Shown piece by piece: positions 45,764-59,023 of a stretch of DNA of 64,000 bases; positions within the stretch are counted from its first letter, which is position 1, and each line of letters opens with the position of its first letter. The notes below the pieces were generated by a model. That model was not told the origin of the DNA, made no database searches, and saw only the letters and a list, made by a program, of their open reading frames with translations. The stretch spans positions 40,376,294 to 40,440,293 of the forward strand of contig NC_079474.1 of NCBI RefSeq assembly GCF_026230105.1, read 5' to 3'. The position numbers and the translations under genes are program-made. This DNA is from Diorhabda sublineata (taxonomy: Eukaryota > Arthropoda > Insecta > Coleoptera > Chrysomelidae).

Positions 45764-48179
45764 AACAGTTTTCATTATTTACAGATAATTAGTTTTTACT
45801 AACAGTATCCAGTGATACCAGCTCTACTTAATAGTATTAGATTTTTAATGTAACCGTAACATTGAGTTTTTTTACCAAAATAATATTAAGGAACAGTTGT
45901 TAAATGGAAAAATTTGTACATTGAAAATGTGAAACTTTGGGGGAAAAGTTTGCTTATAGCGACGTTGCCCGTCAATGAACATTTCTCCAATTTGTGATAA
46001 TTACGTATTTATCATTGGTATGACTGGCGGTCTTTGTAAATTGTGTTTGCCAGCTGGAGAATGAATTGATAATTAAATAATTTTGTAACCATGAATTCAA
46101 AACCATTAAGCATTGAATTATTACAATTTTAGCAACTGTAAGTTATACAATTCTTCAAAAAGCAAATGTAAACCAGTATCCAAAAGCTAATATTTTAGAG
46201 GTACTTAAACTATCAATTCAGAATTCTCCTTTTTTTCTGTTGAAAATTATTTAATTCAAAAATATTGAATTTTAAATGACACGAAAATATGGTGGATAAA
46301 TTTGAAAAATTCAGGACGCACTATCTTAAGATTTTTAGCACTTTTTTGAAGTTAGTGGTTATACTTTTGAGGAACTTGTCGTTCACGATGAATTAATGAA
46401 AAATGTTGTCAGTGAGTTGATATTTCTCTAAATATTAAGTTTTTTATTTTCCACTTGTTTTTGAATAAGAACTTTCAAGTCACTCACCAATTCCACCATT
46501 TAAATCACTTTGTAAAAATTCAAGACTATATGTGCCAAACGAACTAAATGAGTAATGAAGAATTGTCCTGAAAAGTCCTGTATGTATATGACTTGATTGG
46601 GTGTAGATATAGCTTAGGGAATACATTGTACTGCAACTTAATGGTGTATTGTGCTCCCTATAAAAAGTATTTTAAAGTTGTTAAATATTTAAGAAACATT
46701 TTTGTTTAAAATTGGGAGAGTATATAGGAAAGGAAACTTTCTGAAAAATATTGATGGATACATAAGTTTTGATGATTTTTCAGAAAGTAATAGAGATATA
46801 GAATTCATATATTATGTAAAAATACTTGTTTCTTATTTTCCAGATGACTAGTTTACTTAGGCCTGAAGAAATTTGGTTCTGAAATTTATTTGCATTCATT
46901 ATTTAAAATGTAAGTAAATTATTCAATTTTAAGTAGAAGCTATCAGTGTCGGTTACATCACTGACTGAAATTTGTAAATCTATACCAAAAAAGGCAAAAT
47001 TTATAATAAAATAACCATTTATTTGAAAAAACGAACTAATGGAATTTGACTTTTATAGCCTCTCTGTCGGCACACTCTTTAGTAAGTTTTCAAAAACTGG
47101 GATAATCACATTCTGATCAGACAAAAAGATTTTAGATTTTTTTTGGAATGGTCTTGTGTTTATCTGTAGTCGCGGATTTCCGTCCTTCCCGTTCAGGTCT
47201 CTTTTTGAAAGATTATGTTATAAAGATATAGATAATGTGCGTTCCATTCTAGTGTTGCCAACATAACGAATGTTTTAGAAATTTTTAGGTAAGTTTACCT
47301 CGTTCAAATATGTCACCAGCAGTACCCCTTTATGTATACACTAAAGCCGCTACTGAGTGAGGTGCCATTTCAGAGATATTCTAGAAGAGCTTCTAATCGT
47401 ACTGTTTTTAAATATCAGGTGTATTATGGTGAATGTTGACAAACAAATACCTTGGTAGATTTTATTAAAATTTTTTTGAGAACAATTGCTTTTTGAAGAA
47501 ATTAACAACCTACTCTTGATGCCTTGAATTAATTACATAATGAAGTTTTATTACATCTACATTTTAACAACCGTTTCTTATACTATGCTCTCTTGCTTGA
47601 ATTATTTAACACGTACTTACACGATAATACTCATTTTGTGTTTCTTTTGTATTTGTCATTTATTTTTCTTTCTACGAAGTCCGATTGTGATATTTTCATG
47701 AACTTTAATACATAATACATTTTTTACAGACGTCAAGTAGAGACCATAACCAAACTTTCGCTTATGCCAGTAGTACCATTATATTACCTTAGTGTTTATT
47801 TTTAATTTCGGGAATATTTTTTATTACTTTATTCCTCTTAACAATACTTTCGTAGTTTAGGTAAATATTGATATTGCGTGAACAGATTTTTGTACTAATA
47901 CTAAAAATATTTTATTAATTTGATGAGTGGGAAGGTAACCGTCCAAGAATAAGAAAATACTCGTGAATTTGTTTTTATGGTAACAAATAATATTTAGACA
48001 ATTAAATGAATTTTAGAAGAATGTCCAATGTTACAAAAATTATCTTTTGAAGGATATTAAGCTGTTTTAACACTTTTTTATATTATTTTTATACTAAACT
48101 TTTGTAGGGTTTCACTAATTATAAAAATAACTATCTTAACCGTTAAAAATTATTAGTCACGTCATAAGTAGCGACATGT

Positions 48180-48400
48180 CAACTGCCACCAGTACCATCT
48201 GTCACTGATTTTAATAGAATCACTGACACCTTCTCTATCATATATTCTATGATCGCAATTATGATCACGTGCGATACGATCTAACTTGTAAGATGCCATT
48301 TTTAAGTAAACTAGGAAGCGTCATCTTGTGTGTCTACTGTCACCTGTACTCCCTGTCACACATCAATGCTTTCAATAGAATCTTTGACATCCATTTAAAT
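48180..48400. repeat. Imperfect tandem duplication
   Basis: tgtcaactgccaccagtacc, then atctgtcactgattttaata, then gaatcactgacacc at about 48177-48232 matches tgtctactgtcacctgtact, then ccctgtcacac and ttcaatagaatctttgaca at about 48331-48392, spaced about 150 bp apart. Its function is unknown. Confidence 0.55.
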
Positions 48401-50185
48401 TTGTTTATTTGATATCTATATAAACCCGGTTTTTATATTGATAACTATAAAGTATCAATGTTACTTATTTGTTATATATATCTGAAAATTTCTATTTTAG
48501 AGCCGGTCTCAAATAGTTTTTTTTTGGTATTGCTTATCAATTTCAAAATTTTCATGTTATAAAGTTGCCTACATCACTTGTATAAAATTGTCTTCCTATT
48601 TATTAAAATTAATTTAGTGAGTATCATTGGACATGATTCAAAAAGTATTAAGGCAATAAAATTAACTTTAATGATATTAAAACAGGAATCTCTTCCACTT
48701 TTAGTTTTTATAAAATTAAGTGTAGTATTCAATATATTTTTATTAGTTACAACAACTCACAAAAAATGCCACATACTTTTATTTTAAATACAAAAAACAA
48801 AATTTTCATCAGTTTTCTTATGTATATATAATAAGTTCCATTCTAAATCTTCTAATAACATAAATAATTTCAACAGTTTCAATATTTTTAAATGGAACTC
48901 AAAATTACTAAACTTTGTCATAATTGTGACTTATGTGTGTATTTTTCTGTCTACCAACTAGAAAGTTAGAAGAGTATATTTACATTAGTCAGGAATTGTA
49001 TATTTACTTTTGATAAAAAATTCTGTTATATATTGATATAATTTTTGTTATCACTAATATGAAAAATAGTTAGAATTGCACAATATTGGTTGATTAATCG
49101 AGAAGAACATTAGGTAGTGAAGTGACAGAAAAAATACAAAACAAGTTCAAAATACTCATTTTTATTAACTTCCTTGTCTTTATATATTTTTTAATATAAA
49201 TAAAACGTTTTTTGAGAGTCGTTCATAACTGGAGTATTAACCACGAGTGATATTTCTTTTTTTATCAGTTTTGTCTTTATTATAAATTTATTATAGATTT
49301 TAGGGTATTAAGCTTTATAAATAAATCGGAAACCAGTATTTTACATTTTATTTATAAATTATTTTAGTGAAAGCCTAAAGCGGCAGCTGTGGTGACAGTT
49401 AATTGTTTGTAGAGTTTGAAATATCAAAAAAAAAGTTTATTACCATCAAAGCATTTACATTTAAAAATGTCATTATATTGCTGTAATATATTTTTCCATG
49501 ATGACTTTCTGTTGAAGGAGAGTGTGATAATTAAACTTCAGTGGTAACATTAAGACAATCCAACTATGAGATCTTGAGTAATTTCTGAAATGACTATAAG
49601 GAAACTAATATAAACAGAAATGTTTATCACGTTTTTCGCTGATTTCAATAAACAACGAGCCAAGTCGACAAACTCGTACATAAGAAAACCAGAAATTATT
49701 AAATAACTAATTAGATAATATTTACTACTAGTGCCAACAGATGGAGATGATTTATATGTAAATAACATCATTATCATTACCACTAGGTTATTTACACAAT
49801 AATTAGAAAGTCGAAAAAATGGTATAAGTATTTAAAATTACAGCATGGTATTGAAGTGTCTTCCGGAAAGTTTTATTTATATAATTCAAATGTAAATGCG
49901 ATTGATTGTATTTATTCACAAAACTTTTATTTTTTACTAATAGAAAGGGCAGTACATTTTTAAAGATATTAATAATTTGATATTCGAATTTTGTAACCTC
50001 TTTTTATTTCCAGAGCTATTTTTAATATAGGCTAAATAGTCGAACAAACTAATAGATATTTTTTCGCAATTTGTTTATAATATAAAACTTATAACTTTGA
50101 CATTATTTGAGTATTATTGCAGAATAATTAATTATACATTTTTTACTATATTTTTATCAAACAAGAATGTAATAAAAAGGTCAAT

Positions 50186-50223
50186 AGAACATTTAAATGC
50201 CATTAGAACATTTAAATGCCATT
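50186..50223. repeat. Direct duplication of 19 bp
   Basis: agaacatttaaatgccatt occurs twice back to back with no mismatch. This is the kind of change left by replication slippage or a filled staggered break. Confidence 0.9.
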
Positions 50224-50454
50224 AGAACTAATAAACAATGTATTTTTTATATCCACCTCTACAGTATTGCTCCACTGTCAAGTGGGCAAATATATGTTAG
50301 AAACTTTTGATCACTATTTCTTTGTTCTTTTTCTTTCACTCATTGATCTGTTTTGTATTTTGTTCGAGTAAAATTTTACTTAAAAAATTACTTGCATTGC
50401 ATAAACTACTCTGAAGAGCTTCTCATTGATGGTATATCTGCTTACCAGACGTTA

Positions 50455-50933
50455 AGCCAACCGGGTTCCACACAATTCGTCCAATACTTCCAATGTTAGA
50501 CGCATCGTGTGTTCATAGTCATTCGACGACTGTTTTACTTCCAACGTTGCCCAACCACACACACTTTTTGTTCTTTTGTGCATGAATGCTGAGTGTGTTT
50601 TCTATGAAAAATCAAAGTTGCCAGTATCATCCAGTTTGTTTTGAAAGAATTTATATTTGTTGTATTTGCATCACTTATTTCCAAGTAATTTGGTGAACAA
50701 TCGAGTTTATGTAAACGCGTCACCAATAACGGCAACTCGCACACTGCATTTTTTTTCACGCATGTCTGCAGCGCTAGGTCCAATGTTCAGCCAACGTTGG
50801 AAGGTGAATGTTGGTGCAAACGTTGGTTATATGGTGTAGTTGCAGCACTGAATCCAGCCTTCCTTCCAATATTCAGTCGTACGTTGGAAGGTGAATGTTG
50901 GAGCAAACGTTGAATGCATCGTGCAGTACCGGC
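50455..50933. mobile_element. Harbinger-like non-autonomous element
   Basis: TTA lies on both sides (50452-50454 and 50934-50936), with ends AGCCAACCGGGTTCCACACA and the inverse of CGTGCAGTACCGGC, which are only partly alike. The right half is rich in the word ccaacgttggaaggtgaatg and its variants (50790-50910), repeated about 95 bp apart. A minus-strand frame at 50535-50783 is open but has no recognised domain. Compared with 16838-17520 the ends are weaker, so the family is less certain. Confidence 0.5.
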
Positions 50934-53900
50934 TTAATCGTTTTGGTGTAAGTCTAGACCAATCTTCTATACGCATTCCATAAATATATAACCAATTATG
51001 AATTATAGACGGTGCTACTCATCATTAATTCAAAGTGAATCCTTACTCAATCACTATCTGTTGGATTCTAATGTACATTGTCGTTTTTTATTAGCACTGG
51101 AAAAACAGAAACAACACATACAGAACATTGCATACAAATTTTCACTAACACATTCCCGCCATACTCTGGTTGCCTGGTGTGGAATCAAGCGGAGCAATTT
51201 ATTTTAGTATAATTTATTGCGACGTTCTAGTAGATGAGAAGTTAGTTGGTTAATGATTTCAAATTGAACTTCTTATGTTGTGCAAAATATTTTCCAATAC
51301 TTTTAAAAAATAAAATACATTACATTAGACTAGACTGTTATTAATGGTAAAAATTACTACTTGGGTACAGATTTTCAAATATTTAAATCTTTGAATATTT
51401 TCATTTTTATAAATTTTATTCTTCAATGTTCTATTGATCTTGATATATCTTCAGTTATTATATAACGTTCTATTTTATATATACTTTCTCATCATCTACC
51501 AATTTTCTTTGTCTTGTTCAATGGTACAGATAACAGAATATTGCTCATTTTTTATAAAATAAAATGCAATTGTTGTTTACAGTTTAGGTAGGTAAATAAT
51601 ATGTAGTTTATTATTTTAGAGCCTTAGATGATTTTTCTACATATAGAAAGTATTACTGAGAATTATTTGACATTTTGGTTTTTCTTTATATGTTTTTATA
51701 AACTTTTTTAAATAATCAGTGTTTCGTTTTCATGTTGTTAATATTTTACATGTTTTTCATTATAAACGTTATACTGAAGCTAGTGGTTGTGATAAATTTT
51801 TATAAAAAAGTTTGTAGTGAAGTTTGAATATATTTTATGCAATAAATATATTTGTGGTAGATTGATTACTGTTCTCTACTTTGCAATAACTAATTTTGAT
51901 CATTTAATTGGTAGTGTAAAAGCATTAATAAAAATACAGTTGTACATAATGCAAGAATTATAAATCGAATTTTATATTCTCTTTATACTCTCTATAAATA
52001 AAAAATGAAACTCTGAATTATTAGGAAACTATTGTTAAAAATTTTACATATTTAAAAATACATTGAGACATGATTTTTACATCCAAATCCATCTAAAGTT
52101 TTCAAACGTAAATAAATTTTAAGCATATCTATTTAAATTGCGTGAGCTATCAATCAGTGTAAAATTAGTATCTTGACAGTAAAATTTAAAAAGCTATAAC
52201 AGCAAAATTGAATCGATATTTTTTTATTTTTCTGATAACATCTCACTAACATTTTTCGTTTCATAAATTCTATTTGCACTAGCGTCGTTTTAATATTAAT
52301 CTTGGTGCTTATTTTTTATTGTAATTGACATTTTATTTTTATTATTCTGTGAAGGTGTAAGTATTATCTCGTATCCCAATAGTTCATACAGAAATATTTA
52401 TTTTACGATTATTTCATTTTAGCTGCCATTATCATGCTTTGAGTATTATTCATTAAACAGATCTAATGTGTTTTGTTGTTGAATTTGAAATCATAATTCA
52501 CTTGATATATACCAATGTAAATAGAACACATTTCACATACAAATGTGAGTATGTATGAAACTTTTAGACTTTATTTTCAGTATTATTTCTGTACTTTCTA
52601 CATATCGATATCTTAGAACATAAATTTGTTGTTTAATAAATAAATCAAAACCAGGTTCCAGAACGAGTGTGATATTTTTACAAAGTTTACTTAATATCAA
52701 AAGACATTTAGCTTTCTTCACAAGAATTAAGCATGTATCAAAACTTAACATCGAGTTTTCCAAAAGTAGCCCGAAACAGACATAGTTCATTTGTGTTCTA
52801 AGTTATTGATTTGCAAAAATTTGAGTTGATCGTATTTAAATTTAAACAATTAAACCAATTTGTAATCCATCTACCAGATTAATTTAGGAAGCATTTCAAT
52901 TGGAAATTGTTTTTTATTATTTTCGAAAAAGATATGACACAAAATCAAATAAGATATTGAGGGACTATAAAATTGTTAGAAAATTACATCACACTTTGTA
53001 CAAAAAGAACCTATCAAATTACTTTATTAGTAAAATATTTAGTTTCCATCATCATCATTCGTAAATCTAGTTCGAAAAAATCAGGTTTATATGGAACACA
53101 ACTTGAAATAATATCAAGTTTTTTCGTATTAGGAATGTGTCAAAATTGAACAACGCTCATTATCTAACTGACAAAGACATCGTTCCAAATTAGATTTCTT
53201 TGTTGATTTGTAGATTGTTTGGAAGTCGTTCTGTGGGTTGCTATGTCTCACTTCCCAAGGTGTTGAACTAATCCTTCGAGCTACCTAATTCTATTGCAGA
53301 AATTACGGAAAATTTTTGTTGACTCATTGTTGGATTGTTAATATCTAAATTGACAAAAATCCGTGAATATTTAATTCTTTTTCTAGGAATGTCACACTTC
53401 ATGTAGTACTGATACTGAGTTATTGAATAAAAGACGAATTAATGAACTTACAGGTATAAAAAATTTGTAAATGTTCCCATTAACAAGGTAATTGTGAGTA
53501 AAAAAAATGGTTTCCATATTCAAATGCTGAAAGCTTGTCTTTATATTTTTACTTAAGGTTTGTTTATAATAAAACCAGCAATAATTGATAATCTTTAAGT
53601 ATAAATTTATTGTAAAAATCTTCGAAATTTTGAGTGTCTTAACTTATTGGTATTGGATATGTTTAACTGGCTCTACAAGTGTAAGGATGTATTTTTTTAC
53701 AAATAAACATGGCTGCTATTACTTGTTTTATTTTATATTGAATATCTAAAAGAAAAAAAAAACTAAATCTGTACACGCCAAAAACAGATTCTCAGGTTGA
53801 GTTTCTTATTTTTATGTTTCAAATCATAAAACCATTTGCTCAACATATTCTTTAAATCTTGTTTTACTTCTATGCCTTCTCTGAGAAATCACTATATATT

Positions 53901-55294
53901 AAATGGAATTTTTACATTATAATTGATAATTATATTCCAGTTATTAAAATATAAAATTTTATACATCTTGGTAGGTACTTTGGAATTTTTAAAATCATTA
54001 ACTACCACTACATAAACAGTCAATTACACGTTTCATCAACTATAACTTTACCAAAGGTGTCTACAGATGTTTAAACGAAAATATTTTTTGATATATTTCA
54101 ATAAATATATAGTTTTTTGAACACTTTTTGTAATCCTTTCTCATTTATTTTAGAACGAGTTATATTTAAAAATAAAATTTTAAATTGGAAATAAGTTGCA
54201 ACTTTAGTTTGTCGATTAATTTACTGTCCAGAAGTTGGCTGTAATGTATATGAGCAGGTCACTGATACCGTGTATTTACCGATGAAGAATCTAGGATTTA
54301 TGGTTTTCAAATTCTGTGCAAACAGAATTTTGAGTGATTAATTCAATGCTCACTTAGGCCTTTGCTTAAAATAAATCATCTCCAATTCGAGTATAATTTT
54401 GTATTATAATGCTACTAAGGGAGGGTTGATACTACTGAGCAAATGGTTCAACCTTATACCTGCCAAAGACAGCAAAATGGCCGACAAAAAATTTTAATTC
54501 CTGTTGGACGTTGCAGCACTGATTTATTACAGAATTTATGTTTCCAATAATCCTGAATGGCAAAATCAAAACAAATTGCAAAAAAGAAAATTTGTTTTTG
54601 AACTCTGTGAGCAATTATGATTCCAACAAATATAACGCCAATCTAGAGCTAGACCTTGACATCACCATATAGAAGAATGTGAGACAATTTGTGGGTTTTG
54701 CTCCTGTGCCAGATGTTCATCCTGCTGAAAATAACAAAAAATATATTGTAAGATTCCCAATTTCAAAAAAAAATGACAAATCTGTCGCAAAGCCACGATT
54801 TGTTTCATTTTTTAAAAATATAGCTTTTACAAAATTTAAAATTATTTTGATCATTTAAAAACGTTAGACATATTTATTTGGCCCTATATATTATTTTATA
54901 TTAACTATCATCAACATTAAAACCAACCTCTAGAGGTATTAAAAAACGTAATACAGACATGATTTTTTGGTATTCAAGGGTACATATGAACCTTTGTAAA
55001 TAAAGGGTAAACCAATTTATCAACTTCACAACAGATATATACCCTGGTCACCCATAGATCCAAACCTCAAATTTATTACCCCAAATATACTGATTAACTC
55101 TCACTTTTTTTGAAATAGGATTTGTTCTATTCTTGATCCTTTAAAATTAGATACAAATATTTTACATTACTTGAAGGACTTTATTCAAATTTGACATAAA
55201 TTAGTTTGTTTGACAATTCATATTACATGATACATTGGGAATAACAGTGTATATATATAATGAAAAATACTACGAATAAAGTTGTTCCAAATAT

Positions 55295-56466
55295 TTAATG
55301 GTATTTGTAGTTCCTGTGGTGACCTGAAAAAAGAAAAGTATAATTAATGGATTCAAAACTTTTTTCAAGGATATCAAATGAAACTGTATGCAAACTTACT
55401 TAATTTAGTATAATTGATTGAGTAGAAGAAGATCATAGATCCAACTACAACATGTAAAAATGGAGCAATTCCAGATCTTTTAGGCTGAACATACTTATGC
55501 TGCCATCTCCAGTATGCTAAAATTAATATAATTAATCAGATCATACTTACAATTACAAAATATAAACAGAAAGTTAGTTGCACTTATATAATATTCTAAC
55601 ACCAACTTTGAGGTATAGAATCATACCATGGCATAGCAGTAAGTCATCTAAGAAGATCTTTTACAAATGTCAATTAACTACATATTAATTGCAATGAAAA
55701 TTATCCAAATCAACATAATACTGACGTGCATACCATTTAAAATTGAAGCTTATAAATAAGTTTGTTGGAAGATCTTATGCAGACATCCAAGAACCATACA
55801 ATTAATCACATTATCGAGTAAATTTACTTTTAATTATAAAAAATCAGAACTGTTCTGCACACTCACTCAAAGATTTCTGTCATTTATTTAGTGCATTTCA
55901 TTCATTCTTCTCAAAGCTGTAGAAATTTGATGTATATGGAATTTGTATGCTTAGGTGAAAATTACATCCAACTTAATGGCCATGATTAAGTAGAAGATTT
56001 GTTCCTATTGGCTAGTCCAACTCATAAACAGGATTGTTCATTTTTAATATAATCAAACAATAAAATTTTAGTTTCAATTTATTTAAATCACTAAAGTCCA
56101 CATTCATTGAACCTACCTCTACTAATGGCTCCAGCCAGAGCTGATGGCGATTTATTACGACGAGCTAACCATGCACCAATCTCTCCAACTTTTACTTGAC
56201 CAAATGGAGTATCAGCTAAAAATGATTATATATTTAAACAAAAAAAAGCATTTTGAATCTAAAAAACTTGAAAATTTGCTAATAAGTAATAAAGATAGAT
56301 CCCGATTCGCGAAATACCTTTTTTTAATTATCAAAAAAAACTTTGATTCTATTACATAATATTCAGACTAATAATTTTTTAACTTACGCTTTCCATAAAA
56401 ACGAGCAGGATCGTATGGTCCATGAATTTTTGGATTGTACTCTGCAGGATAATCACCAAAAGCCAT
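55295..56466 (-). CDS. ATPsynF: ATP synthase subunit f, mitochondrial (107 aa, 4 exons)
   Basis: A small subunit of the membrane sector (Fo) of mitochondrial ATP synthase, needed for the stability and dimer organisation of the complex in the inner membrane. Exons in gene order: 56466-56388, 56215-56117, 55516-55400, 55323-55295. Phases close (1, 1, 1). The product opens MAFGDYPAEYNPKIHGPYDP and continues ARFYGK, then PFGQVKVGEIGAWLARRNKS, then WRWQHKYVQPKRSGIAP. One hydrophobic membrane segment follows (HVVVGSMIFFYSINY), and it ends HHRNYKYH. The sequence and the length of 107 residues match the insect subunit f from end to end, so the model is complete. It is divergent from brambleberry, with about 1.26 kb between the two start codons. 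Confidence 0.97.
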
Positions 56467-56766
56467 TTTAAATATCGGTTACGACAATCAAAAATTATTG
56501 AAAAATTTACAGACCTACGTAACCTCAACCTGGATGTAAAAGTCCCCTCACCCCTCAGTATCTAATGGTTGTTTCACTTCTACAAACGTAGCTTTAATAA
56601 TCCAATTTGATTGGTTATTTTTTACATAAATGTCAAAGTGGATAGATTTGTAGTTTGGGCTTAAGACAGTCTTATATGTGACATATGGCATTCTTTAGAA
56701 TTATATTGACAGGTTACGGTTAATTTTGAGATGGATAAAATTATAATTGGTCGTATGTTTTACATA

Positions 56767-57635
56767 TGGAGTGTAGAGAAGGAGGAACATCTCTTATGGA
56801 CGGTACGTTTAAAATATGGTCTGAATTCTGTAGGGATAATACGTGGCGCTGATTGTACTATGGGATTGAGATCTGAAGTTAAACACTTACTGTATAAGAA
56901 ATTATCAAAGTTGTGACTGACGTTTGATTATATTCATGTGAAAAGCTGTGCAATCCTTAATATCTTATTAGATTTTTATTTTCTATTAAGAACTTGATAT
57001 ATTTCTGTACCTACTTGCATAAGCTAATTACCAATGATATTTTAACAAAACTATAATTATTATATTTGTTGCGGATAGAGTTCAATATTTTATTTCTATG
57101 AACCAAAATGTTTTATTTTCAATTATTTTATTATTCTTATTGATATTTTTATATGACTATAACTATTATATTAGTTGCTAATGAAGTTCAATATTTTATT
57201 TTAATGAACCGAAATATATTTTTTTATTATTCTATTATTTTTATTGATCTAATTATATCGCTATAATTATTATATTAGTTACGGATAAAATTCAATATTT
57301 TATTTTAATCAACCAAAATGTTTCTTTTATACTATTTCATTATTGTTACATGATTCTACTTTTTTTCATATTAGAATATATGTATTATCTAAACCAAATA
57401 AATAGCTAAATAATAAAGTTAATTTAACGAGATTCTGTTTTGTTAATCGTTTCATTATTTTAATACTACTAATTTCATTATCACGGTGCATTATTTAAAG
57501 CATTACTATACAGTTATTTTCAAATCAGCGCGTAAAATTCAAGCGAATACCCTCTATAATCAGCGCCACCTATTTACCCATCAAAAATCAGCTCACATTT
57601 TTTAACCCAGAGACGTTACTCCTCTCTACACTCCA
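56767..57635. mobile_element. Fold-back transposon with TA flanks and internal 105-bp tandem repeats, upstream of brambleberry
   Basis: Ends TGGAGTGTAGAGA at the left and TCTCTACACTCCA at the right are each flanked by TA. The inverted similarity extends for about 100 bp and includes a shared GGTGGCGCTGATT-type block (cgtggcgctgattgta near 56844, inverse near 57555). Three tandem copies of about 105 bp at 57050-57340 carry ctataattattatattNgtt then caatattttattt and gaaccaaaatg. No coding capacity. The small open frame at 56731-56916 is created by the left arm. The right end is 91 bp from the brambleberry start codon. Confidence 0.75.
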
Positions 57636-57725
57636 TAGTTTTACATTTGATCAGGCTTAAGATCTGTCAAATTTGAAAAACCAGTTTTAAATTTGAAATA
57701 ACAGAAATATTGAAAAAAATGAAAA

Positions 57726-59023
57726 ATGTTCATTAATATCCTCATATTTTGCTTTGATTTCCATCAAGTAAAAGGATTTGAAAATTATGATATTCAGGAG
57801 TCAGGACGAACACAATATCAAGTAAAGTATTGTTAAAAACGTGTATATCAGCTAAATAATTTATATTTTTTTTATTTCAGTTGTTACAAGAAAGAGGAAG
57901 ATTACCTCATTATGGATCCTGTTGGAAATCTGCCCTCGAATATTTGGAAATTGGATGTAAATATATTACTGAACAAATACAAAGTGAAATTGCACTCCAT
58001 CTTACAAATTGCTTTTTGGCAATGTCTGGTCAGGATACATATAATTGCCATTCTGATAAAAAATATAACTTGAGAGCGATATGTATAAGCAGTATGAATG
58101 ATAGGGCTTTCAATGTGTATACAGAATTTTACACACATACCCAAAATATGTGTGGTTTCCTACAAGGACATGTATGGCAGGAAATGATTGCCGAAAACAC
58201 CATGGTTGTTGGAAGACAATTAGAGAAAAGTGCACAACATCAAAAGGATCTCTTAGATGCTCAAAAAGAAAGCTTTAAGTTACAAGAAAAGATGTTGCAT
58301 CACGGAAAAGTGTTGGAAAATATTTTAGAAAATTTATTTGCTTCTTTCAAGGAGCATCATGATATATTAAACTTATTATCAAGAACCGTAGCAGATTTAA
58401 GAAATTGGATTATTGGTGAAATGTCTTGGTTTGAATCAATACTTTTCTATGCTGCTTCTGTTGTTATGATTTTAATTTTAACATCTTCATATAGAACTAA
58501 TTCAGCTAGATTAGTAATTTTATTTTTGCTTCTTATAAACTATTTAGTGGAAAGGTTAATATGTTTCATACATGTTTTTCTTTCTGATGAGGGTAGTTCA
58601 AAGATATATTCTGAAGTTTACAGCTATATTTGGATTTCTCGATATTGCTTTATGTATTTATCTTCATTTATATTATTATATTTTAGTATTATATACAAAG
58701 ATAATTCTACAAAGCAATACAAAATTCTTTGTTCAATTCAAGAACAAAATACAGAAATTTTGAAAATACTTCAAACTTCACAAAAAACTTCCAAAGCAAT
58801 TGATAGAATTGACAAATTATATTTAAACAGAAGTAATGAAAATATAGGAGATAATAGTTTATTAAAATCTGCAAAAAATATTTCTAATAAATTACAAAGA
58901 GTAGGTAGCTCAAGTGGTTCTATTAAAAAGAAATCTATAAATACTCTTAGTTCTGTTAATACCAAGGATAAATATAACCTAGAAGTATTAGATCAGAATC
59001 TAAAGTTCACGTATGCAAGGTGA
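57726..59023 (+). CDS. bmb: Brambleberry / Kar5-GEX1 family karyogamy protein (412 aa, 2 exons)
   Basis: Family members are nuclear-envelope/ER proteins needed for nuclear envelope fusion: Kar5 in yeast, GEX1 in plants, Brambleberry in zebrafish embryos. Exons 57726-57821 and 57881-59023 join in phase 0. Exon 1 encodes a hydrophobic start, MFINILIFCFDFH. Exon 2 holds the family's cysteine region (HYGSCWKSALEYLEIGCKY, IALHLTNCFLAMSG) and then FNVYTEFYTHTQNMCGFLQG. A coiled-coil stretch follows (QLEKSAQHQKDLLDAQKESF and on), then hydrophobic segments at about residues 220-260 (FYAASVVMILIL, LVILFLLLINYLVERLI) and 285-305 (WISRYCFMYLSSFILLYFSI), and a basic Ser/Asn-rich tail. The stop TGA at 59021 overlaps a strong donor (AG|GTGAGT at 59019/59020), so a spliced form with a different C-terminus is possible. 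No further exon was found. Confidence 0.88.

Larger units (their letters stand above)
45764..55294. other. Gene-poor interval of about 9.5 kb
   Basis: From the GATA-gene stop to the end of the ATP synthase f gene. The first part must hold the GATA-gene 3' UTR; an AATAAA-type signal at about 47006 is one candidate end, but none is decisive. Recognised contents are an imperfect duplication at 48180-48400, a 19-bp direct repeat at 50186-50223 and a Harbinger-like element at 50455-50933. The rest is AT-rich without splice-consistent exons or domains that I could see. Confidence 0.6.

Noticed and set aside
49550..49783. 77-codon hydrophobic minus-strand frame
   Set aside because: AT-driven hydrophobic composition, no domain, and no flanking exons or transcription signals.
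54432..54614. 60-codon minus-strand frame between the GATA gene and ATP synthase f
   Set aside because: No recognised domain. The plus strand has a hint of coding-like composition, but nothing could be identified.
56731..56916. 61-codon plus-strand frame between ATP synthase f and brambleberry
   Set aside because: It is almost wholly made of the left arm of the fold-back transposon at 56767-57635.
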